The notes beneath the pieces are model-generated. The model was not told where the DNA came from. It ran no database searches and worked only from the letters and a program-made list of their open reading frames with translations. Of a stretch of 64,000 nt of DNA, positions 54,190 through 62,921 are shown in pieces. This DNA is from Phycisphaerales bacterium (GTDB lineage: Bacteria > Planctomycetota > Phycisphaerae > Phycisphaerales > UBA1924), in contig JAJDDD010000013.1 in NCBI GenBank assembly GCA_029260495.1, forward strand, positions 1 through 64,000, read 5' to 3'. Positions within the stretch are counted from its first letter, which is position 1. Each line of letters opens with the position of its first letter. The position numbers and the translations under genes are program-made.

Positions 54190-55193
54190 TACAAAAAGCT
54201 CCCACTAACTTGGATCACGCTTCCGACGCTCAGAGTCCGCCGGTGACTGATCAGCTGGCTGCGCTGGCGGAGGCTGATCGGCTACGCATTCTTCGGCTAT
54301 TGGAGCGTGAAGAGCTTTCGGTGGGTGAGTTGGCGAAGGTTCTCCAGCTGCCGCAGTCAACACTGAGCCGGCGACTGAAGTTGTTGGCTGACGCTGGCTG
54401 GGTGGAGCGCCGCGCGGAAGGGGCTGCGAGCCTATATCTCCTGGCGGTGGACACTCTTCCCGAGTTGATGCGACAACTCTGGCATGCGGTCCGGGCGCAG
54501 ATGACAGGCGACGAGATCGAACGGCAGCTTCAGGCGGACAGCCTGCGGCTTGCGTCTGTGCTCGCAGAGCGTCGAGCGAACAGCCAGACTTACTTCGGGC
54601 GCATCGCGGGCGAGTGGGATGTGATTCGTCGAGAGTTGTTTGGCTCGGGGTTTACTGCTCGCGCGCTGCTTGCGTTGCTACCGAGTCACTGGATCGTGGC
54701 GGATCTTGGATGCGGAACGGGCAATGCGGCGGAACATCTGGCGCCCTTCGTGAAGCGCGTTGTCGCGGTTGATTTTTCAGAGCCAATGCTGGAAGCGGCG
54801 CAGAAGCGTCTTGCTGCATTTGACAATATTGATTTTGTTCAAGGTGACTTGGCGGCGCTCCCTCTTGAGGACGAGAGTGTGAACGCTGCAGTCTGTGTTC
54901 TCGTGTTGCACCACCTTGACAACCCAATACAGGCGCTGCGTGAGATGGCTCGCGTCCTGAAGCCTGGCGGAAAAGGGCTGCTGATCGAAATGCAGGCGCA
55001 TGATCGGCGTGAGTATCGAACAACGATGGGGCACAAACATCTTGGATTTACTGATGATGCGATCTCGGAGTTGCTGCGAGAAGCAGGATTTCAGAATCCG
55101 CAGCTTACAGTTGTCTCCGGCGCCCCTGATGCGAAGGGACCGAATTTGCTGCTCGTGATGGCGGAGCGAGCTGAGAAAGATCAACAACGGTAA
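54186..55193 (+). CDS. ArsR-type regulator fused to a SAM-dependent methyltransferase
   Basis: 335 residues. The N-terminal winged helix-turn-helix (about 18-95) includes [20 protein letters not shown] and [21 protein letters not shown]-terminal class I methyltransferase domain (about 150-320) follows, with the AdoMet-binding motif [15 protein letters not shown]. Further motifs are [15 protein letters not shown] and [15 protein letters not shown]. No metal-binding Cys motif of ArsR sensors is seen. It lies directly upstream of ahcY and near metF, so it probably senses SAM or SAH through the methyltransferase-like domain and controls methyl-cycle genes, by analogy with the SAH-responsive ArsR-type regulator SahR. 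Whether it methylates anything is unknown. Confidence 0.82.
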   Translation: MIQKAPTNLDHASDAQSPPVTDQLAALAEADRLRILRLLEREELSVGELAKVLQLPQSTLSRRLKLLADAGWVERRAEGAASLYLLAVDTLPELMRQLWHAVRAQMTGDEIERQLQADSLRLASVLAERRANSQTYFGRIAGEWDVIRRELFGSGFTARALLALLPSHWIVADLGCGTGNAAEHLAPFVKRVVAVDFSEPMLEAAQKRLAAFDNIDFVQGDLAALPLEDESVNAAVCVLVLHHLDNPIQALREMARVLKPGGKGLLIEMQAHDRREYRTTMGHKHLGFTDDAISELLREAGFQNPQLTVVSGAPDAKGPNLLLVMAERAEKDQQR

Positions 55194-55204
55194 TAAAGCG
55201 GCGC

Positions 55205-55265
55205 AGGCTCATCGGTTGAGCCTCGCTGGGTTTATAGAGTATTTCACACGCCTGCAGCACAGGCG
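55205..55265 (+). promoter_or_regulatory. Structured leader (two hairpins) before ahcY
   Basis: Two perfect hairpins fill the gap before ahcY: AGGCTCA-TCGGT-TGAGCCT (55205-55223) and CGCCTG-CAGCA-CAGGCG (55249-55265). An AT-rich linker separates them and the ribosome binding site follows 40 bases later. The first could end the upstream transcript, but no T tract follows. SAH riboswitches occur in this position in other bacteria; I could not match the known SAH consensus by eye. Confidence 0.45.
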
Positions 55266-55314
55266 GACAACAAAGAGATTCATCGCTCACATGCGAAACT
55301 TAAAGGAGAAAACT

Positions 55315-56823
55315 GTGACCACTGCGACGGCGTCCGCCGGAATCAAGACCGAGCCTTATAAAATTGCAGATATTTCATTGGCGGATTTCGGCCGCAAGGA
55401 AATTGATCTCGCGGAGCATGAGATGCCCGGACTCATGCAAACGCGCGAAGAATATGCAAAGGATCAGCCGCTGAAGGGATCGCGCATCATGGGCTCGCTG
55501 CACATGACGGTGCAGACTGCGGTGCTGATCGAAACACTTGCCGATCTTGGCGCAGATGTGCGTTGGGCGTCGTGCAATATTTTCAGCACGCAGGACCATG
55601 CAGCGGCTGCGATCGCCAAAGGTCGCGCTGGCAAGGCTGATGTCCCCGTCTTTGCGTGGAAGGGTGAGACACTTGAGGAATACTGGTGGTGCACGATGCA
55701 GGCGCTCACATTCCCAGCGGATGAGAACGGATCCAATGGTCCTTACATCATTGTTGACGACGGTGGGGACGCGACGCTTCTGATTCACGAGGGAGTTAAA
55801 GCGGAAGAAGCCTTTGAAAAGAACGGCGAGCTTCCCGATCCGAACTCAACGGACAATCCTGAGTTCAAGGTTGTGCTTTCGGTGTTGCGCGAAAAGGTGC
55901 AGGAGGACGGCACATTCTGGCGCCGGATGGTTCCTTATGTTCGCGGCGTTAGCGAAGAAACGACGACCGGTGTGCACCGGCTTTATCAGTTCGCTGAGCA
56001 GGGCAAGCTTCTCTTTCCAGCGATCAATGTCAACGACTCGGTGACGAAGAGCAAGTTTGACAATGTGTACGGCTGCCGGCATTCGCTGGTGGACGGCATC
56101 ATGCGCGCGACGGATGTGCTGCTGTCGGGCAAGCGGGCTGTCATTTGCGGGTATGGCGATGTGGGCAAGGGCTGTGCGCAGTCGCTCGCTGGCCAGAAGT
56201 GCCGCGTGCATGTGACGGAGATCGATCCGATTTGTGCGCTGCAGGCATGCATGGACGGCTATGCCGTGCAGCCGATCGAAGACATGATTGCCGAGGCTGA
56301 CATCTTCGTCACCGCGACGGGCAATAAGGACATCATCACGGCTGAGCATATGTCGAAGATGAAGCACAATGCGATCGTTGGCAACATCGGACACTTTGAC
56401 AATGAGATCGACATGGCGGGCATTTATAAGCTTATCGAGCAGGGCAAGGTCGAGCATATTAATATCAAGGATCAGGTGGATGAGTTCCACTTCAAGGCGG
56501 ACCCGTCGCGCGGCGTGAAAGAGCACTCCGTCATTGTGCTGGCGGAAGGGCGCCTCTTGAATCTTGGGTGCGCGACTGGGCATCCATCATTCGTGATGAG
56601 CAACAGTTTTACGAACCAGACACTGGCGCAGATCGAACTGTGGCAGCACACGGATCGCTACGAAAAGCAGGTGTATACGTTGCCCAAGCATCTTGATGAG
56701 AAGGTCGCCCGGCTGCATCTTTCGCAGCTCGGCGCCAAGCTCACTGAACTGAGCAAGGATCAGGCGGACTACATTAGTGTGCCTGTGGAAGGGCCGTACA
56801 AGCCGGATCATTACCGGTATTGA
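55315..56823 (+). CDS. ahcY: Adenosylhomocysteinase (S-adenosyl-L-homocysteine hydrolase)
   Basis: Converts S-adenosylhomocysteine to homocysteine and adenosine in the methyl cycle. 502 residues, beginning with the GTG at 55315. This start is set by AAAGGAG at 55302-55308, six bases before it; the frame is open upstream but unsupported. Family landmarks are [20 protein letters not shown], the NAD-binding [33 protein letters not shown], and the C-terminal KPDHYRY. The length includes the roughly 40-residue insert seen in many bacterial forms. A terminator follows. Confidence 0.95.
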   Translation: MTTATASAGIKTEPYKIADISLADFGRKEIDLAEHEMPGLMQTREEYAKDQPLKGSRIMGSLHMTVQTAVLIETLADLGADVRWASCNIFSTQDHAAAAIAKGRAGKADVPVFAWKGETLEEYWWCTMQALTFPADENGSNGPYIIVDDGGDATLLIHEGVKAEEAFEKNGELPDPNSTDNPEFKVVLSVLREKVQEDGTFWRRMVPYVRGVSEETTTGVHRLYQFAEQGKLLFPAINVNDSVTKSKFDNVYGCRHSLVDGIMRATDVLLSGKRAVICGYGDVGKGCAQSLAGQKCRVHVTEIDPICALQACMDGYAVQPIEDMIAEADIFVTATGNKDIITAEHMSKMKHNAIVGNIGHFDNEIDMAGIYKLIEQGKVEHINIKDQVDEFHFKADPSRGVKEHSVIVLAEGRLLNLGCATGHPSFVMSNSFTNQTLAQIELWQHTDRYEKQVYTLPKHLDEKVARLHLSQLGAKLTELSKDQADYISVPVEGPYKPDHYRY

Positions 56824-56838
56824 TGTATTTGATCGTGT

Positions 56839-56874
56839 GCGCCGCTCGTGAAGGCGGGCGGCGCGTATTTTATT
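56839..56874 (+). terminator. Intrinsic terminator after ahcY
   Basis: GCGCCGC (56839-56845) pairs with GCGGCGC (56858-56864) across a 12-base loop, followed by GTATTTTATT. It begins 16 bases after the ahcY stop and should end most transcripts from that gene. Confidence 0.6.
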
Positions 56875-56910
56875 GTGTTATCGATCAGGACGATCCATCG
56901 GAGCTTCAAT

Positions 56911-57384
56911 ATGGCGGCGCGATTCTTCACTCCACTCGCTCATGTGCAGGTTGTATTTTTTCTTCGCCAGTTGATTGGATTCTGGTTTTTCATGCTGGGC
57001 CGTTGGAAAGTGTTTGATGCGCATGAGGAAAACGGCGCAAACATGATTGTCGAAATGTTCCGTGACCATAAAGCAGGCACATGGATTCCCGAGTGGATGC
57101 TGGTAGCGGGCGGCTATTTCGACATGTACGCGGAGTTTCTCTGCGGGCTGATGTTGATTTTCGGCCTGGGCGTTCGGGCTGCGACTTGGATTCTTATGGC
57201 GTTGCTCGTGATGGTGACGTTTGGGCATCAGGCACAGAACGCAACCTACGGGCTCGGTGATCACGTCATGCCGGCGGCGCTGGGTCTTGTGGGGATTGCG
57301 ATTCTCGCTGGCCCGGGCGATAAGATTTCTCTCGATCATGCGCTTCGCATTCTGCTCAACAAACGCAAGCCTTCAGCGAGCTAA
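56911..57384 (+). CDS. DoxX-family membrane protein
   Basis: 157 residues from the ATG at 56911 (GGAG seven bases upstream); the frame is open further back into the terminator. Four membrane helices fit the DoxX fold, starting with VVFFLRQLIGFWFFMLGRWK and followed by YAEFLCGLMLIFGLGVRAAT and ALGLVGIAILAGPG. DoxX proteins have varied roles, including subunits of quinol-linked oxidoreductases and redox homeostasis. Nothing specific is evident here. Seven bases separate it from metF, so the two may be co-transcribed. Confidence 0.75.
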   Translation: MAARFFTPLAHVQVVFFLRQLIGFWFFMLGRWKVFDAHEENGANMIVEMFRDHKAGTWIPEWMLVAGGYFDMYAEFLCGLMLIFGLGVRAATWILMALLVMVTFGHQAQNATYGLGDHVMPAALGLVGIAILAGPGDKISLDHALRILLNKRKPSAS

Positions 57385-57391
57385 TCGCGCC

Positions 57392-58318
57392 ATGCATATT
57401 CAGGATATTTTTAAGCAGCACAAGACAACGTTTTCCTTCGAGTTTTTTCCGCCGAAGACCGAGGCGGGGTGGGAAAAGTTGTTTCGGAACATCATTGAGC
57501 TTGAGGCGCTGAAGCCGTCGTTTGTGAGTGTGACGTATGGCGCCGGGGGCGCTGCGCGCGATTACACGCACGATCTTGTGATGCGCATCAGCCGGGAGAC
57601 GAATCTTGTTGCGATTCCTCATCTGACGTGTGTATGCCAGACCGAGGCGGAGATTTACGACATTCTTGAGCGCTACGCTGAAGCGGGTATTCACAACATC
57701 ATGGCGCTGGGTGGCGATCCGCCGCGCGACAAGCCTGATTACGATCGAACTCGCGATGCGTTTCGCTATGCGGATGACCTTGTTCATTTTCTGCGTGAGT
57801 TTCCGAACAGGCACGGCGGGCGACATCTCAAAGATCCGCGCGGATTTGGCATTGGTGTGGCGGGGTTTCCGGAAGGGCACCCGGCGACGCCGAATCGCAT
57901 CCATGAGATGGACTACCTGAAACAGAAAGTGGATTCAGGCGCGGACTTCATCACGACGCAGTTATTCTTTGACAACCATGATTTTTATGATTTTCGTGAG
58001 CGATGCGATCTTGCGGGTATTGATGTTCCCATTGTCGCCGGCGTCATGCCCATCACGAGCAGTTCCGGCATGGGTCGGATGGCGGAGCTTGCGCTTGGAG
58101 CGCGGTTCCCAGCGAAACTGGTCCGTGCGGTGCAGCGAGCCGGCGATGACAAAGAGGCAGTCCGTCGCGTCGGCGTGCATTGGGCGACGCAGCAGTGCCT
58201 GGATCTTCTTGACAACGGTGTTGCCGGGATTCATTTTTACACACTCAACAGCTCAAGCGCAACGCGGGAAATCTACGCCAATCTTGGCGTGAAGGACTCG
58301 ATTGCACTTGCGAAGTGA
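57392..58318 (+). CDS. metF: Methylenetetrahydrofolate reductase
   Basis: Reduces 5,10-methylenetetrahydrofolate to 5-methyltetrahydrofolate, the methyl donor for methionine synthesis. 308 residues from the ATG at 57392, which gives the standard MHIQDIFKQHKTTFSFEFFP start; the open frame extends 57 codons upstream into the DoxX gene. Other landmarks of the TIM barrel are SVTYGAGGAARDYTHDLVMR, HLTCVC, IMALGGDPPRDKPDY, GFPEGHPA, and QLFFDNHDFYDFRERC. With ahcY and the ArsR-methyltransferase it forms a methyl-cycle cluster. Confidence 0.94.
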   Translation: MHIQDIFKQHKTTFSFEFFPPKTEAGWEKLFRNIIELEALKPSFVSVTYGAGGAARDYTHDLVMRISRETNLVAIPHLTCVCQTEAEIYDILERYAEAGIHNIMALGGDPPRDKPDYDRTRDAFRYADDLVHFLREFPNRHGGRHLKDPRGFGIGVAGFPEGHPATPNRIHEMDYLKQKVDSGADFITTQLFFDNHDFYDFRERCDLAGIDVPIVAGVMPITSSSGMGRMAELALGARFPAKLVRAVQRAGDDKEAVRRVGVHWATQQCLDLLDNGVAGIHFYTLNSSSATREIYANLGVKDSIALAK

Positions 58319-58356
58319 TCCACGCAGCTAATTGAGTTTGACAAGTGCGCGAAGCC

Positions 58357-58929
58357 TTATTGTTCGTCGTCTACGCCAGCCAGGTTGTTCGCACCGTCGT
58401 TGGGCTCATTCACAAAGTGAAGTCTTGGTGTTTGGGCGGCGCCGACGGTCCACGCCCGGCTGCTTTCGACTCGCCACGGCCGCAAACCTCCGCGCAGGCG
58501 CAGTGTGATGGTTTGGTGGACCGGACCGGCGTCAGGCCCGCGTAGTGAGGCGACTGGGCGCTGGATATCGACTTCTGCTTCGTCGCCGCGCACCCAGACG
58601 CGCGAGACATGGTAGGTGGGCAGGTCGACAACCTCGCGCGTCATCATGTGCGCTCTGGGGTCCTTGATTCGAGCAAGAATGCTTTGAGCTCGATCTTCAC
58701 CCGTCCGCGCCGGCAGATTGATAGCGAACTCGCCGCGGGCTGGATATCGATCGAGCGTGAACCGCATCGAGCGAACGAGCAAATCCTCCATGAGCAGCGA
58801 GTTGGTGTCGTGAAATGCGGTGTCGCCTTCAATGGGCGGGTAATTGTTGTACCCGGCGCATCCGTCGAGGGCGAAAGCCGTCGTGCCAAGAAGAACTGCT
58901 GTAATTGCGTTGAACGTCCATGTTCTCAT
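58357..58929 (-). CDS. Small lipoprotein of unknown function
   Basis: 190 residues with a lipoprotein signal peptide ending in FALDGC. The mature part has no family I recognise. It contains a predicted beta-rich region, including YHVSRVWVRGDEAEVDIQRP and TITLRLRGGLRPWRVESSRA, that could be a small NTF2-like or lipocalin-like domain. It converges on metF and lies 87 bases downstream of rpe on the same strand. Confidence 0.65.
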   Translation of the reverse strand: MRTWTFNAITAVLLGTTAFALDGCAGYNNYPPIEGDTAFHDTNSLLMEDLLVRSMRFTLDRYPARGEFAINLPARTGEDRAQSILARIKDPRAHMMTREVVDLPTYHVSRVWVRGDEAEVDIQRPVASLRGPDAGPVHQTITLRLRGGLRPWRVESSRAWTVGAAQTPRLHFVNEPNDGANNLAGVDDEQ

Positions 58930-59015
58930 CGTTCGCTCCTTCGATGAATATCTGCTGATTGCATCACGTCATGTATCGTTGCCGCTGGCATTCTTGCCAG
59001 GGTGGCTTATTCAGT

Positions 59016-59768
59016 CTACTCCATCGGACCATGTCGCAGGGAGGCGATGATGTTGCCGCGCTCATCTGCCGGCCGATTGAAAATGGCGCTGGCTGCGACC
59101 AGCACGTCGCAGCCGGCCTCGCGCACTGAGGCAGCGTTTTCGGTGGAGACTCCGCCATCCATCTCCAGACGCTGGTCGTCGCGCAGGAGTTCTCTCACGC
59201 ATCGCGTAGTGTTCAGCGAATCCGCAATGAAGGCCTGCCCGCTGAACCCCGGGTTTACGCTCATGACGAGGATCATGTCGAACGCTGGAATGTGCTTTTC
59301 GATGTGCTCGAATGGTGTTGGTGGATTGATCGCGAGTCCCGCGGTCATGCCAGCGGCCCGAGTTGCTTCCGCGACATGTTCCACGTCATAGCCTTTGCCG
59401 AGCAGGCCACCTCCGGCGCCGGTCGGTGAGCGATAGTGGGGGACGGCAGGCTCGATGTGAAAGGTCAGATGATTCGCTCCCGCCCGGGCGAACGGCTCGA
59501 TGTATAGCTGCGGGTTGGTCACCATCAGATGAACATCCAGCAGCGTCTTGGGAAACGCCTGCCGAAGCGAGCGACACAGCGCCGGCCCCATCGTGACGTT
59601 TGGAACAAAGTGCCCGTCCATCACATCAAGATGGAGTAAGTCCGCAGGCTCCCCGTATTTTGGCGCCAGCACGCTCATGCACTCCGCCTCCATGCGCGCA
59701 AAATCGGCTGAGAGTATGGAAGGGGCGATCAGCGGCGAGGATGTGGGATTGCGAATCAGTTCTCGCAT
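59016..59768 (-). CDS. rpe: Ribulose-phosphate 3-epimerase
   Basis: Interconverts ribulose-5-phosphate and xylulose-5-phosphate in the pentose phosphate pathway. A 250-residue TIM barrel. LIAPSILSADFARME, LLHLDVMDGHFVPNVTMGP, LDVHLMVTNP and MSVNPGFSGQAFI contain the usual metal-binding and catalytic residues, and LEMDGGVSTENAASV the phosphate site. After HIEPAVPHYRS there is an extra segment of about 15 residues (PTGAGGGLLGKGYDV) where most homologues have a short loop. Otherwise length and motifs are normal. Confidence 0.93.
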   Translation of the reverse strand: MRELIRNPTSSPLIAPSILSADFARMEAECMSVLAPKYGEPADLLHLDVMDGHFVPNVTMGPALCRSLRQAFPKTLLDVHLMVTNPQLYIEPFARAGANHLTFHIEPAVPHYRSPTGAGGGLLGKGYDVEHVAEATRAAGMTAGLAINPPTPFEHIEKHIPAFDMILVMSVNPGFSGQAFIADSLNTTRCVRELLRDDQRLEMDGGVSTENAASVREAGCDVLVAASAIFNRPADERGNIIASLRHGPME

Positions 59769-59850
59769 CGCGACAGCTTAGCGGATGTTTGAGTCTGCCC
59801 GACGAAGATCGCGTTTCTGTGGGTTTATGATGGTGGTGGAGCTCAGTTTT

Positions 59851-59881
59851 TTGTTTTCGTTCAGCCTGTCCGGAGTATAAT
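59851..59881 (+). promoter_or_regulatory. Possible promoter of the second sortilin-like gene
   Basis: A perfect -10 hexamer, TATAAT, at 59876-59881 lies about 40 bases before the ATG at 59923. TTGTTT at 59851-59856 could be the -35, though the 19-base spacer is long. Confidence 0.4.
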
Positions 59882-59922
59882 CAGGGTGGAACAAACTGAG
59901 CTCTTTGGCGAGAGGACGACAA

Positions 59923-62655
59923 ATGAAGATTCAAGATCGATTGGCGTGCGGTGGCGCTGGCGCGGATGTTGCAGCTTTGCTGCTTCTGTTGATCGCCATG
60001 GCGGTGTTTCCGGTGTTTATTGCCGGCTGCGCCGCGGAGCGGGTCGCACAGAAGATGGACGGATCCGCCAGCTCGCCAATTGCGCATATGCCTCCGAACG
60101 TCCATCATGTTCAAACTCATGAGGAGATGTTCAGCTCCCGCGAGATTCATGCAGAAGAGGACTTTCGCAAGTTCGACCAACCTGATGAAGCTGCGAACTT
60201 CTTCCTGCAGCAACGCCTCGCGCCCGGCGCTTCGGAGCTTCCACTTGAACATCTGGTTGCCGAAGCAAAGAAACTGCGGGAACGACAGGCGCAGCGCGCG
60301 GCGCTGCGTGGTGCGTCATCGTCGGGTGATATCGACCAATGGCAAGAGCTTGGGCCGGGCAACATTGGCGGGCGGACGCGCACGATTGTCATCGATCCAA
60401 CCGCGCCAGACACGATGTACGCAGCGGGTGTGAACGGTGGCATCTGGAAGTCGTTCGACGCCGGGGCGACCTGGACGCCGTTGGATGATTTCCTGCCGAA
60501 TTTGGCCGTCAGCGCCCTGACAATGGACCCGACGAACACAAACATTCTGTACGCGGGCACTGGAGAAGGTGTATTTCCGGGAACAAGCTCGCCTCGCGGC
60601 ATGGGCATATTCAAATCGGTGGATGCTGGCGCCACATGGAATCTTCTGGATGGAACGGTGAATGTGACGCCTGCAAACGCTTTCCAGTATGTGCACAAAG
60701 TCGTCATTAGTCCGAATGATTCAGATCGAATCTATGCAGGGACGCGCACCGGCGTGTGGCGCAGTCTGGACGGCGGCGTGAGCTGGTCTGTTGTGCTTTC
60801 CAACCCGCGTTTCATTGGCGGTTTTCCCAGCACCAATGGATGCGATGTCGGCTGTATTGATCTCGTCCTTCGGAGTGATTCCAACCCGGACATTCTTTTT
60901 GCTGCGTTCGGCAGCTTTGAGAATGATGGGCTCTATCGCTCTCTCGATGGCGGCGACACATGGGTCGAGTTTGTCACCGGAACGAACCAGGGCCGGATGT
61001 CGCTCGCGATTGCTCCCAGCAATAACGACGTGATTTACATCTCGATGGCGGACAACGGAACGGGTGGCGCCGTCGGGCAACTTGTCAATATTTTTCGTTC
61101 AATCGACGGCGGCGACACCTATGAGGGGCGCGTCGACTTCCAAAGCCTGGTGGGGCCGTGGCTCCTGAGCAACCTGGCGCTCGCGACTGGATGCATTCCG
61201 GCGCCGGTGTATTCACAGGGCTGGCATGACAACGCGATCGCTGTGGACCCAGTTGATCCTGACAGTGTCTGGGTTGGCGGCATTGATCTTTTCCGCTCCG
61301 ATGACGGCGGCCAGACGTTTGGCATCACCGGCTATTGGTTCGCAGACCAGACCAGTCTCATCCCCAACGAAAAGTATCTTCACGCGGATCAGCATTTCGT
61401 CGTGTTTCACCCTGATTACGACGGCGTCGCCAATCAGACCATGTATGTCGGCGACGATGGCGGTGTGTTTCGGACGCCGAACGCCCGAGCAGCGACGAGT
61501 CAGGAGGATTGCCCGCATGTCGGCGCAGGGGCGCTTCCCGCAATCGAATGGATTGACGTCAACAACGGCTACGGCGTAACGCAGTTTTATCACGGCGACA
61601 GCGCCAAAGAAACAAGTGCATTCGCAGGCGGCACGCAGGACAACGGGACGAATCAGGTTCTCGCTGTCGGAGCGCCCAACAGTTGGAGTCGGATATTCGG
61701 TGGTGACGGCGGCTATGTTGCTATCGATCCATTCAACGCTCAAACAATGTACGTTGAGATTCAGTTTTTCCCCGAGATTCGGAAGTCAATAGATGGAGGC
61801 TTGACGTTTACCCTCGCGGTGGACGGCATCACAGACACCGATGGGCTTTTTATTACGCCCTTCGCGATGGATCAGAACGATCCGCAAGTATTGTGGACCG
61901 GTGGGCGCCGGCCTTGGCGCACCATGAATGGCGCTGCGTCATGGGAGACTGCGGGGCCTGATTTTCTCGGGGCGGCAACGATCTCTGCCTTCGGAATCTC
62001 ACCGACCGATGGCAACGACGTCTATCTTGGTTTCAATAATGGGTTTGTCGCGCGGTCGACCAATGCGCTTTCCGCATCGCCTACTTGGACTGTCTCCAGC
62101 TCCGGACTGCTTATCGGAGGATGGGTCAGCAGCGTGAATGTCGATCCCGTGAATCCGGAGATCGCCTATTGCACATACTCAAACTTCAATGTGCCGCACG
62201 TGTTCCGGACCACGAATGGCGGCGCCACATGGGCTTCGATAGATGGCTTTGGCGCCGGAGCCCTGCCGGATATTCCAGCTCACTGGATTGAGGTTCGTCC
62301 GACCAACTCGAATCAGCTGTATCTCGCGACGGAACTGGGCGTATTTGCGTCGGATGACGCCGGCGCGACATGGAACCCCGCGAGTCCGAATCTGCCGACG
62401 ACGGTTGTGGAGTCGCTTGATTTCAAGGACAACAACACACTGGTTGCCTTCACCCATGGCCGCGGGGCGTTTCTGGCGTCGTTGGCCGGCTGTGTGGGGG
62501 ATCTCAATGGAGATGGCTTTGTCGGGAGCGCCGATCAGGCCCTTCTCCTGGGTCAATGGGGCGGCAGTTCGGGAACTGGGGATATCAACGGCGATGGAAA
62601 TGTCGGGAGCGCGGACTTGGCCATGCTGCTCGGTGGTTGGGGCGCCTGCCCATAA
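59923..62655 (+). CDS. Sortilin-like (BNR/VPS10-type) beta-propeller lipoprotein with dockerin-type C-terminus, second copy
   Basis: 910 residues from the ATG at 59923 (AGAGGA upstream). The signal peptide ends in a lipobox (VFPVFIAGC). The propeller opens ELGPGNIGGRTRTIVIDPTA and repeats Asp-box motifs such as KSVDAGATWNLL, RSLDGGVSWSVV, RSLDGGDTWVEF, RTTNGGATWASI and SDDAGATWNPA. The C-terminal Ca loops are DLNGDGFVGSADQALLLGQW and DINGDGNVGSADLAMLLGGW, ending in ACP. It is a clear paralogue of the gene at 11529-14072, sharing the domain order, the WYFDGDG-like centre and the ending. Probably surface-attached; ligand or enzyme activity unknown. Confidence 0.8.
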   Translation: MKIQDRLACGGAGADVAALLLLLIAMAVFPVFIAGCAAERVAQKMDGSASSPIAHMPPNVHHVQTHEEMFSSREIHAEEDFRKFDQPDEAANFFLQQRLAPGASELPLEHLVAEAKKLRERQAQRAALRGASSSGDIDQWQELGPGNIGGRTRTIVIDPTAPDTMYAAGVNGGIWKSFDAGATWTPLDDFLPNLAVSALTMDPTNTNILYAGTGEGVFPGTSSPRGMGIFKSVDAGATWNLLDGTVNVTPANAFQYVHKVVISPNDSDRIYAGTRTGVWRSLDGGVSWSVVLSNPRFIGGFPSTNGCDVGCIDLVLRSDSNPDILFAAFGSFENDGLYRSLDGGDTWVEFVTGTNQGRMSLAIAPSNNDVIYISMADNGTGGAVGQLVNIFRSIDGGDTYEGRVDFQSLVGPWLLSNLALATGCIPAPVYSQGWHDNAIAVDPVDPDSVWVGGIDLFRSDDGGQTFGITGYWFADQTSLIPNEKYLHADQHFVVFHPDYDGVANQTMYVGDDGGVFRTPNARAATSQEDCPHVGAGALPAIEWIDVNNGYGVTQFYHGDSAKETSAFAGGTQDNGTNQVLAVGAPNSWSRIFGGDGGYVAIDPFNAQTMYVEIQFFPEIRKSIDGGLTFTLAVDGITDTDGLFITPFAMDQNDPQVLWTGGRRPWRTMNGAASWETAGPDFLGAATISAFGISPTDGNDVYLGFNNGFVARSTNALSASPTWTVSSSGLLIGGWVSSVNVDPVNPEIAYCTYSNFNVPHVFRTTNGGATWASIDGFGAGALPDIPAHWIEVRPTNSNQLYLATELGVFASDDAGATWNPASPNLPTTVVESLDFKDNNTLVAFTHGRGAFLASLAGCVGDLNGDGFVGSADQALLLGQWGGSSGTGDINGDGNVGSADLAMLLGGWGACP

Positions 62656-62708
62656 AGGGCCTTTTCTGTATGAGATTGGCGGTAGCAAATGGCTGCGTCT
62701 TGCGCCTG

Positions 62709-62760
62709 AGGGCGCCGCTGCGCGTAAGAGCTGGAAGAAAAGGCGCCCTGAGGGAGTTTA
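62709..62760 (+). terminator. Weak terminator-like hairpin after the second sortilin-like gene
   Basis: AGGGCGCC (62709-62716) and GGCGCCCT (62742-62749) are perfect 8-bp arms with a 25-base loop, followed after GAGGGAG by TTTATTATT. The large loop and the spacing before the T tract make it a weak candidate. The rest of the 266-base gap shows no gene. Confidence 0.35.
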
Positions 62761-62921
62761 TTATTCTGGCAATTTCACTGGTTGTGTATGAGGGATCGTG
62801 CGGGCTACGATGGACTATCCGCCCGAGCTGTCGACGCTCGATCAGGTACAGAGTGAACAATCGGCCTGCGACCTTGTCCCGAAGACGCGGCCCTCATAGA
62901 TCGCAAGATCGGAGCGAAATC

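Noticed and set aside
55194-55314. SAH riboswitch before ahcY
   Set aside because: The hairpins do not fit the SAH consensus I know; kept only as an unassigned structured leader.
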